Assembly (NCBI GenBank): GCA_017407765.1
Contig: JAFQVZ010000101.1
Location: 1 to 6,315, forward strand
Length of the DNA stretch: 6,315 bases
Source: Clostridia bacterium
GTDB taxonomy: Bacteria > Bacillota > Clostridia > Oscillospirales > Butyricicoccaceae
Reading direction: 5' to 3'
Part shown: positions 1 to 4,500 of the stretch, piece by piece
Layout of the letters: each line of letters opens with the position of its first letter
Numbering within the stretch: the first letter of the stretch is position 1
Position numbers and translations under genes: made by a program
Notes under the pieces: generated by a model
Told to the model about the DNA's origin: nothing
The model's input: only the letters and a program-made list of their open reading frames with translations
The model's database searches: none

Positions 1-130
1 CTCCTTTCCCAAAGGAGCCTTGGACGCGGGGAGCTCTTCCGTCAGACGACTCGTAGGGGCGAGCAGTGCTCGCCCGAAAGCCTTCCCCTTGATGGGGAAG
101 GGGGACCACGTAGTGGTGGATGAGGTGAAC
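1..130. repeat. Mosaic of palindromic intergenic repeats, cut by window edge
   Basis: No gene is visible here; the stretch is built from back-to-back hairpin units. 1-17 is the palindrome CTCCTTT/AAAGGAG, followed by GCCTTGGACGCG. 57-75 is GGGCGAGCA-g-TGCTCGCCC. 81-101 pairs CCTTCCCC with GGGGAAGG around a 5-nt loop, and 106-116 pairs CCAC with GTGG around GTA, followed by TGGATGAGG. The first and second units recur at 1369-1441. The 1-23 unit reads on the minus strand as AAGGCTCC-hairpin and is probably truncated by the left edge of the window. From memory, such units are common in intergenic DNA of Faecalibacterium-like Clostridia; they are small non-autonomous repeats, not coding. From 131 to the promoter at 212 I see only AT-rich DNA. 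Confidence 0.75.
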
Positions 131-211
131 CTCTTCCCTATCCTCAAAAGAGCCTTAAATACTCCATAAAAGGCTTCCAAAAACTCTGTTTGTAAAATAT
201 TTATAATTTCT

Positions 212-240
212 TTGACAAAGTCCGACAGTCATAGTATAAT
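212..240 (+). promoter_or_regulatory. Consensus sigma-A promoter of the DegV-family gene
   Basis: TTGACA at 212-217 and TATAAT at 235-240 are separated by exactly 17 bp, a perfect match to the housekeeping promoter consensus. Transcription should begin near 247, leaving a leader of about 80 nt before the DegV-family start at 329. Such a perfect promoter suggests strong, largely constitutive expression unless the leader modulates it. Confidence 0.9.
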
Positions 241-294
241 TTTAAAAGGTTAGAATAACTAATTTTTTGACAAACAATAAACTAAAAATAAACC

Positions 295-313
295 GGCTCT
301 CAGAAAACGAGCC
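295..313 (+). promoter_or_regulatory. Leader hairpin just upstream of the DegV-family ribosome site
   Basis: GGCTC (295-299) pairs with GAGCC (309-313) around a 9-nt A-rich loop. It lies 3 nt before the ribosome site AAGGAG (317-322), which is 6 nt ahead of ATG 329. There is no T-run after the stem, so it is not a terminator. It could protect the mRNA 5' region or tune ribosome access. The 5-bp stem is short and could also be chance. Confidence 0.4.
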
Positions 314-328
314 AAGAAGGAGTTTATA

Positions 329-1171
329 ATGGTAAAGATCGTAACCGACTCGGGCTCACTGTTCACTCCCGCCGAAGGCGCAGCTGAAGGCATTCATGTC
401 CTCCCCCTCAACGTCACCATCGCAGGCGAGACATATCGTGAGATGGACGAAATCTTCCCCAAGCAGTTCCTCGACATTATTTATAAGGGCAACCTGCCCA
501 CATCTTCCCAGCCCTCTGCCGGCCTTGTAATGGATGCCTTTGAAAAGGCAACAGCCGAAGATCCCGTTATATATGTTGCAATGGCCGACGGTCTTTCGGG
601 CACCTACTCCTCCGGCTGCGGCATCCGCGAGAGCGTTGATACAAAGGAATATGTCACAGTAGTCAACAGCCGCACCCTCTGCGGCCCCGAGCGCATCATC
701 GTCAAGAAGGCCAAGGCTCTGGCCGACCAGGGCAAGAGCGCCGAAGAGGTCGTTGCCGGCATCCAGAAATATATCGACAACGCAAAGAGCTTCCTGATCC
801 CCATGGACTTTGACTATCTGCGCCGCGGCGGCCGTCTTTCCGCCACAGCTGCCAAGGTAGGCGGCCTGCTCAAGCTGGTCCCCATCATGACTCAGGGCGA
901 GGGCGGCAAGAACCTCGAAAAGGCCGGCATGTGCCGCAATTTCGAGAAGGCAGTCGAAAAGGCCATCGAAGGCTTCCAGCGCATGGGTGTTGACAGCCGC
1001 TATCTGCTGACGGTCAGCCATGCCGACAACGAGAAGCAGGGCAAGATCGCAGTTGATATGCTTAAGAATGCCTTCCCCGGATGTGAGATCGAGCTGGTCG
1101 ACCTGACCTGCGCTTTCATCACCCAGGGCGGCCCTCTGTGTGTTGCTATTCAGGCAGGCCTGAACGATTAA
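329..1171 (+). CDS. DegV family protein (fatty-acid-binding)
   Basis: This 280-residue protein has the full length and motifs of the DegV family. These cytosolic proteins bind a fatty acid in a cleft between two alpha/beta domains, and some (the FakB type) present it to a fatty acid kinase for phospholipid synthesis. Visible motifs are the N-terminal VKIVTDSGS (2-10), TSSQPS (58-63; ligand-contact Thr/Ser region), DGLSGTY (87-93) with the conserved Ser, YLRRGGRLS (163-171), and a C-terminal Gly-rich GGPL stretch (267-270). Residues 111-114 read VVNS, where many relatives have a D before the S. The start ATG has AAGGAG 6 nt upstream. The gene is transcribed alone from a consensus promoter, and a terminator follows 7 nt after the stop. 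Family assignment is secure. The specific lipid and whether a FakA kinase partner exists elsewhere cannot be told from this window. Confidence 0.93.
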   Translation: MVKIVTDSGSLFTPAEGAAEGIHVLPLNVTIAGETYREMDEIFPKQFLDIIYKGNLPTSSQPSAGLVMDAFEKATAEDPVIYVAMADGLSGTYSSGCGIRESVDTKEYVTVVNSRTLCGPERIIVKKAKALADQGKSAEEVVAGIQKYIDNAKSFLIPMDFDYLRRGGRLSATAAKVGGLLKLVPIMTQGEGGKNLEKAGMCRNFEKAVEKAIEGFQRMGVDSRYLLTVSHADNEKQGKIAVDMLKNAFPGCEIELVDLTCAFITQGGPLCVAIQAGLND

Positions 1172-1178
1172 GATCACC

Positions 1179-1205
1179 AAAACCACCCCTCGGGGTGGTT
1201 TTTTT
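1179..1205 (+). terminator. Rho-independent terminator of the DegV-family gene
   Basis: AACCACCCC (1181-1189) pairs with GGGGTGGTT (1192-1200), in practice an 8-bp stem with a CTCG tetraloop, and a run of seven T (1199-1205) follows. It starts a few bases after the TAA stop. The preceding AAAA gives a weaker T-run on the other strand, so it may also stop leftward transcription. Confidence 0.93.
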
Positions 1206-1209
1206 GATG

Positions 1210-1476
1210 TAATAGGTAATAGTGAAGAGGTAAAAAGTGCCGCTTCTACGCCCTCTTTTGAAAGAGGGTGGCAGCGATAGCTGACGGGTGTTTGGCCAGC
1301 AGTCTTACGGCAGCACAAAGATAACCGTCAGAACGGTGTTGCCAATCCTCAGGCACCTCTGGTGACAGCTCCTTTCCCAAAGGAGCCTTTGGTACTCCTT
1401 TCAAAAGGAGCCTTGGACGCGCGGGCGAGCAGTGCTCGCCCCTACACACCTTCACCTATTCACTATTCACTATTAC
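1210..1476. repeat. Composite repeat island between convergent genes
   Basis: No gene is seen in this spacer. GTAATAGTGAA at 1216-1226 recurs in inverted orientation at 1466-1476 and brackets the island. Inside, 1251-1268 pairs CCCTCTTT with AAAGAGGG, followed by a CAGC/GCTG hairpin (1272-1283) and ACGGGTG. 1309-1316 pairs with 1336-1343 (one G-T). On the minus strand, 1385-1369 (CTCCTTT/AAAGGAG) runs into GCTGTCACC, a CACC/GGTG hairpin (1364-1354) and CTGAGG. A further CTCCTTT/AAAGGAG palindrome lies at 1395-1410, and the 19-nt GGGCGAGCA-g-TGCTCGCCC at 1423-1441. The last two link to 1-75: AAAGGAGCCTTGGACGCG occurs at both 11-28 and 1404-1421. It looks like successive insertions of small non-autonomous elements into safe DNA between two terminators. 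Confidence 0.75.
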
Positions 1477-1489
1477 TTATTACCTAACA

Positions 1490-1517
1490 AAAAAGACCAC
1501 CCGAAGGTGGTCTTTTT
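1490..1517 (-). terminator. Rho-independent terminator of the M20 gene
   Basis: Read on the minus strand, AAAAAGACCACC pairs with GGTGGTCTTTTT over 12 bp around a TTCG tetraloop, with a T-run trailing. It lies 22 nt past the TGA stop of the M20 gene. The structure is symmetrical, with T5 on the plus strand too, so it can also work rightward. Confidence 0.92.
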
Positions 1518-1539
1518 GTTATTTAACATTGATTTAAGA

Positions 1540-2865
1540 TCAGATATTCAGGCCGCCCCATGTCTTGAGGTATTCTTCCTTGGTGAGAGGTGCCTTGTAT
1601 GCTGCCTTGACCTCGAGAGCCTTCTCGGCGCCGTTGACCAGCAGGTCGATGGCTGTGCATGCCATTGCCTTTGCTGCGTCGACAACTGCCATATCGGGAC
1701 GGCAGATCTCATAGTCTGCGCCGTGGCCTACACCGCGTGCGCCGCCCAGCATCATATGTACCGAGGGGATGATGTGTGCAACGTCGGATGCGTCGGTCGA
1801 GCCGCCCATGCCGTCGCGAACTGTATGCTCGTCGCCATAAATGAGCTTGAGGTTTTCATAGATGACGTCCTTGAGCTCGACGCTCTCGGTGGGGCACATA
1901 TAGCCGGGCAGATGGGTGATGATGCACTGAGCGCCCAGAGCATCGGCGCCTGCCTTGAAGGCACGGTCTACCTTAGCGGCTGCAGCGAGGATAGCCTCGG
2001 TGTTGTTGCCGCGGACGTATGTCTCAAGTCTTACATCGGCAGGAACTACGTTAACCAGGTCGCCGCCCTTTGTGATGATGGGATGGACGCGGATATTATC
2101 TTCGTCGAGGAAGGTCTCGCGGTTTGCGTCGACCATCTGGAGACCCAGCTGAGCAGCCTTAAGGGCATTGACGCCCTGGCTGGGCATTGCAGCGTGGGAT
2201 TCCTTGCCCAGATACTGGATCAGGCGGCCTACAAAGCCCATGCCCTTATGTCCGCCGCCGAGGCCTGCATAAGCCTTGATGGGCTTGCCTTCGCCGTCTT
2301 CTGTGCCCATTGTATGCTGCATGAACATCATGTCGATGTCATCGAATACGCCGAGCTTGATAAACTCCTGCTTGCCGCCGAGGAAGGAGATCTTGCCCTC
2401 GTCGATAAGGCTCTTTCTGTACTCCAGCTCTACAAACTCCTCGGAGGGAACGTGCATGAGGACTACGTCGCCGTCCAGATGCTGCATAACGCCCGATTCC
2501 ATAAGGCCGTATGCAACGCCGACTACCGATGCAGCCTGAGCATTATGGCCGCAGCAGTGAGCCGCATGTGTTACGGGGTCGGCTGTGGGATGATTGGGGA
2601 CTACGACGGCGTCCAGCTCGCCCATGATGGCGATCTTAGCCTTATGATCGCGGCCTTCTACAGGTGTAACGATACCTGTGATGGCAACGCCGTCCTTATA
2701 CTTGAGGCCCAGCTTGTCAAGGTGAGCCTTGACCTTGCCGGCTGTCTTGAACTCCTTATAACCCAGTTCGGGTTCGTTGAAGATGGATTCTGTGAGCTCG
2801 ATAAGCTCCTGAGCGTGGTTATCGATAGCCTCGCAAACGGCCTTCTTCATTTCCTGTACTGTCAA
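1540..2865 (-). CDS. M20 family amidohydrolase / metallopeptidase (AbgB / Xaa-Arg dipeptidase-like)
   Basis: This cytosolic protein is about 441 residues and belongs to the zinc-dependent M20 amidohydrolase group (AbgB, IAA-amino-acid hydrolase and PM20D2-like enzymes), which cleave amide bonds of N-acyl or dipeptide substrates. Visible motifs, numbered from the TTG start, are EPELGYKEF (31-39), the metal-binding CGHN (105-108), the catalytic Glu pair in PSEE (140-143), SHAAMPSQG (223-231) opening the dimerization domain, NVVPADVRLETYVRG (272-286), and the C-terminal STDASD (356-361) and GHGADYE (380-386). CGHN rather than CGHD resembles AbgB-type members. The frame can also open at GTG 2874, but that codon overlaps the ribosome site AAAGGAAG; TTG 2865 lies 8 nt after it and is preferred. 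ATG 2850 has no properly spaced site. It is monocistronic, with its own promoter and terminator. The family is firm; the substrate is unknown. Confidence 0.9.
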   Translation of the reverse strand: MTVQEMKKAVCEAIDNHAQELIELTESIFNEPELGYKEFKTAGKVKAHLDKLGLKYKDGVAITGIVTPVEGRDHKAKIAIMGELDAVVVPNHPTADPVTHAAHCCGHNAQAASVVGVAYGLMESGVMQHLDGDVVLMHVPSEEFVELEYRKSLIDEGKISFLGGKQEFIKLGVFDDIDMMFMQHTMGTEDGEGKPIKAYAGLGGGHKGMGFVGRLIQYLGKESHAAMPSQGVNALKAAQLGLQMVDANRETFLDEDNIRVHPIITKGGDLVNVVPADVRLETYVRGNNTEAILAAAAKVDRAFKAGADALGAQCIITHLPGYMCPTESVELKDVIYENLKLIYGDEHTVRDGMGGSTDASDVAHIIPSVHMMLGGARGVGHGADYEICRPDMAVVDAAKAMACTAIDLLVNGAEKALEVKAAYKAPLTKEEYLKTWGGLNI

Positions 2866-2873
2866 AACAGACA

Positions 2874-2881
2874 CTTCCTTT
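2874..2881 (-). promoter_or_regulatory. Ribosome binding site that decides the M20 start
   Basis: The minus strand reads AAAGGAAG, matching seven of eight bases of AAAGGAGG. It directly abuts or overlaps the upstream GTG (2874) and stands 8 nt before TTG 2865. That favours TTG initiation over the longer GTG frame. Confidence 0.6.
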
Positions 2882-2903
2882 CGTGTTTTATTATGATGAC
2901 TAA

Positions 2904-2932
2904 ATTATACGCCTATGCGGATAATATTTCAA
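2904..2932 (-). promoter_or_regulatory. Sigma-A promoter of the M20 gene
   Basis: On the minus strand, TTGAAA (2932-2927) and TATAAT (2909-2904) are separated by 17 bp. The predicted transcript start is near 2897, giving a short leader of about 30 nt. No clear operator palindrome overlaps it. Confidence 0.85.
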
Positions 2933-2997
2933 CGCAAGCTGTTTTTTTCATAGATTTCAACAAACTTTTTTGGTTGAAGTTTATAATAACAAATGCA

Positions 2998-3057
2998 TCC
3001 AAGGCTCCTTTGGGAATACCCTGAAGGGCACTTGGGAGCTGGATATAACCTATATCC
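2998..3057 (+). repeat. Two-hairpin repeat module, partly decayed
   Basis: TCCAAGGCTCCTTTGGGAA (2998-3016) is the reverse complement of sequence found at the left edge of the window, apart from its last base(s). Here GGCTCC (3003-3008) can pair loosely with GGGAGC (3034-3039) across an interior containing CCCT/AGGG. It is followed by a perfect GGATATA-acc-TATATCC hairpin (3041-3057). The order AAGGCTCC, hairpin, GAGCTG, second hairpin matches the minus-strand module at 1390-1341, but with an unrelated second stem. The terminal CTGAGG of that module is not present here. No coding potential is seen. Confidence 0.6.
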
Positions 3058-3061
3058 TTAT

Positions 3062-3170
3062 GTGAGATCCCGGGGCTCCGCTGTGCTCCGCTCAGGATGA
3101 CAATATAGTGCGGCGAAATCTAAAATGTCATTCTGAGTGGAGTGCGCAGCACGGAATCGAAGAATCTCAC
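3062..3170. repeat. Large imperfect inverted-repeat element (MITE-like)
   Basis: The left arm (3062-3102) starts GTGAGAT and ends GGATGACA; the right arm (3126-3170) starts TGTCATTCTGAG and ends AATCTCAC. Turned to the same orientation, the inner 17 nt agree at 15 positions and the outermost ATCTCAC is identical, with a looser GC-rich middle. A 23-nt spacer separates the arms. The TGTCATTCTGAG...GAATCTC unit is, from memory, a widespread intergenic repeat in bacteria. No target-site duplication or transposase is visible. As RNA it would form a long hairpin. Confidence 0.75.
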
Positions 3171-3221
3171 GCCATTCTTCCCAAAAGCCACCCCTCCCTG
3201 TCCGTCAACCCATATCTCTAC

Positions 3222-3250
3222 TTTACAAATATATAAAATTACCGTAAAAT
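3222..3250 (+). promoter_or_regulatory. Promoter of the HIRAN-FAH-rhaBA operon
   Basis: TTTACA (3222-3227) and TAAAAT (3245-3250) are spaced by 17 bp, each matching five of six consensus bases. The transcript would start near 3257, about 33 nt before ATG 3290. It is the only good promoter ahead of the operon, and no terminator lies between it and rhaA. Confidence 0.75.
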
Positions 3251-3270
3251 CAAATCAGGTATTGATTTTA
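3245..3270. promoter_or_regulatory. Candidate operator palindrome over the rha operon promoter
   Basis: TAAAATCAA (3245-3253) and TTGATTTTA (3262-3270) are perfect 9-bp inverted arms around the 8-nt ATCAGGTA. The left arm is the -10 box itself and the right arm falls just past the predicted transcript start, a position where a bound dimeric repressor would block RNA polymerase. Because the left arm lies upstream of the predicted start, a hairpin in the RNA is unlikely. The arms are AT-rich, so chance is not excluded. No regulator gene is in the window. Confidence 0.55.
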
Positions 3271-3274
3271 ATGT

Positions 3275-3281
3275 AAAGGAG
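3275..3281 (+). promoter_or_regulatory. Ribosome binding site that decides the HIRAN gene start
   Basis: AAAGGAG at 3275-3281 lies 8 nt before ATG 3290. An in-frame GTG at 3281 would open the frame three codons earlier, but its first base is part of the ribosome site, so ATG 3290 is the start. Confidence 0.85.
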
Positions 3282-3289
3282 TGAGAGCA

Positions 3290-3604
3290 ATGCCCGAAGG
3301 CACCTTTGTAACGGTGTGCGGCTTCGGCAATTACCGTGGTCCCGAACCCTTCTCCATCGGCAGCCGCTTCATGTGCCGCAAAGACCCAAACAATCCCCAT
3401 GACGACGAGGCCATCGTTGTTGTGGATGACAACGGCTCGGTGATCGGATACCTGGCCAACAGCGCAGGCACCCGTGCAGGCGGCACCATGTCGGCCTCAC
3501 GCCTCTACGACAGGGTGGGCAAGGTCTTTCTCATCGAGGTCTGGTTCACCACACGCACCAAGATAATATGCAAGGTCATAGATTTCGATTCTATGGCACA
3601 CTGA
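3290..3604 (+). CDS. Small stand-alone HIRAN-domain protein
   Basis: This 104-residue protein has no signal peptide or membrane segment. Its body matches the HIRAN fold signature: a beta strand TFVTVCGF (5-12), an aromatic turn NYRG (14-17), a G-x-x-x-x-c-R-k-DPNNPHDDEAI core (24-42), a VV(V)DDNG turn (43-49), then VIGYL (51-55), and a C-terminal basic/hydrophobic strand (80-98). HIRAN domains occur in Rad5/HLTF, where they bind 3' DNA ends, and in many bacteria as small proteins alone or fused to nucleases or helicases. No catalytic domain is present, so a nucleic-acid or ligand-binding role is only an inference. It leads the operon, ending 17 nt before the FAH gene. Stand-alone HIRAN proteins have no established metabolic function that I know of. 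Domain call is likely but based on motif reading alone. Confidence 0.75.
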   Translation: MPEGTFVTVCGFGNYRGPEPFSIGSRFMCRKDPNNPHDDEAIVVVDDNGSVIGYLANSAGTRAGGTMSASRLYDRVGKVFLIEVWFTTRTKIICKVIDFDSMAH

Positions 3605-3608
3605 TATC

Positions 3609-3613
3609 GGAGG
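3609..3613 (+). promoter_or_regulatory. Ribosome binding site that decides the FAH gene start
   Basis: GGAGG lies 8 nt before ATG 3622. The same frame is open back to an ATG at 3568, but that would overlap the HIRAN gene and lacks a ribosome site; protein homology to the FAH family also begins at MKLLTF. Confidence 0.85.
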
Positions 3614-3621
3614 AATATATT

Positions 3622-4497
3622 ATGAAGCTTCTTACTTTCAGACAGGGCGGCATCGAGATGGTCGGCATGCTCGCAAGCGACGAAAAGCACGTCATTCCCG
3701 TGCAGGAGGCCGGCCTCGGTTATAAGACCATGCAGGAACTTATCGAGAACATCACAGAGGACGAAAAGAAGGCGCTTTCGGCCTGCACCTGCGAGGGCAT
3801 CGCCCTCGACTCGGTGGAAAAAATGGCTCCCATCCCCCAGCCCAGGCAGGACGTCATCTGCCTCGGTATCAACTATATGGCCCATGCCGAAGAGGGCGCC
3901 CGCTATCATAACGAGGCCTTCGGCGGCGAAAGGCCCTTCCCCATCTATTTCTCCAAGCGTGTAAACGAGGCCGTTGCCGACGGCGGCATCATCGAAGCTC
4001 ACCGCGATATCGAAGAGCGCCTCGACTATGAGTCGGAGCTGGTGGTCGTTATCGGCAAGGACGCAAAGAACGTCCCCCACGACGAGGCCTATGACTATAT
4101 CTTCGGCTATACCATTATGAACGACGTTTCGGCCCGCATCCTTCAGACACGCCATAAGCAGTGGTATTTCGGCAAGGGCCTCGACGGCTTCACCCCCATG
4201 GGTCCCTGGATCGTCACCCGCGACGAGTTCCGCGATCCTCCCGGCCTGGGCGTCCGCTCCTATGTAAACGGCGAGCTGCGCCAGAACAGCACCACCGACC
4301 TGCTTATTTTCGACATCCCCTATGTCATCGCCGAGCTTTCCCGAGGCATGACCCTCAAGGCCGGCACCCTCATCGCCATGGGCACCCCCGCAGGCGTAGG
4401 CATGGGCTTTGATCCTCCCCGCTTCCTGAATCCCGGCGACGAAGTCGTCTGCGAGATCGAGGGCATCGGCAGGCTGACCAACACTATCGGTGAATGA
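3622..4497 (+). CDS. Fumarylacetoacetate hydrolase (FAH) family enzyme
   Basis: The 291-residue product is a normal-length single-domain member of the FAH family, cytosolic metal-dependent enzymes that hydrolyse, decarboxylate or isomerise beta-diketo or 2-keto acids. Residues 78-91 (VICLGINYMAHAEE) form the usual entry to the catalytic domain with His88. The metal ligands are Glu137 and Glu139 in DYESEL and Asp168 in NDVSAR. Further landmarks are FGKGLDGFTPMGPWIVT (183-199, with Lys185), YVNGEL (214-219), MGTPAGVG (253-260) and GDEVVCEIEGIGRLTN (272-287). All expected metal ligands are present, so it should be active. It sits 3 nt before rhaB and is co-transcribed. FAH enzymes occur in the non-phosphorylative rhamnose route (diketo-deoxyrhamnonate hydrolase), but rhaBA marks the phosphorylative route, so its substrate is unknown. 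It could act on a by-product or another sugar acid. Confidence 0.9.
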   Translation: MKLLTFRQGGIEMVGMLASDEKHVIPVQEAGLGYKTMQELIENITEDEKKALSACTCEGIALDSVEKMAPIPQPRQDVICLGINYMAHAEEGARYHNEAFGGERPFPIYFSKRVNEAVADGGIIEAHRDIEERLDYESELVVVIGKDAKNVPHDEAYDYIFGYTIMNDVSARILQTRHKQWYFGKGLDGFTPMGPWIVTRDEFRDPPGLGVRSYVNGELRQNSTTDLLIFDIPYVIAELSRGMTLKAGTLIAMGTPAGVGMGFDPPRFLNPGDEVVCEIEGIGRLTNTIGE

Positions 4498-4500
4498 TCC

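Noticed and set aside
1..130. Possible CRISPR array or tandem repeat array in the left spacer
   Set aside because: The units are different palindromes, not one repeat separated by regular unique spacers.
267..295. Second TTGACA (267-272) as another DegV promoter
   Set aside because: No -10-like hexamer lies 16-18 bp downstream; the bases there read AAACCG.
356..1318. A 320-codon minus-strand frame opposite the DegV-family gene
   Set aside because: It runs through the strong terminator and into palindromic repeats, and it is antisense to a conserved gene.
1432..3024. A 530-codon open frame on the plus strand across the M20 gene
   Set aside because: It is antisense to a clear M20 enzyme, has a Cys/Ala/Val-rich composition typical of the complement of a biased gene, starts inside a repeat and matches no family I recognise.
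3568..3621. Extra 18 codons at the front of the FAH gene
   Set aside because: ATG 3568 is inside the HIRAN gene with no ribosome site, while ATG 3622 has GGAGG 8 nt upstream and matches the family's N-terminus.
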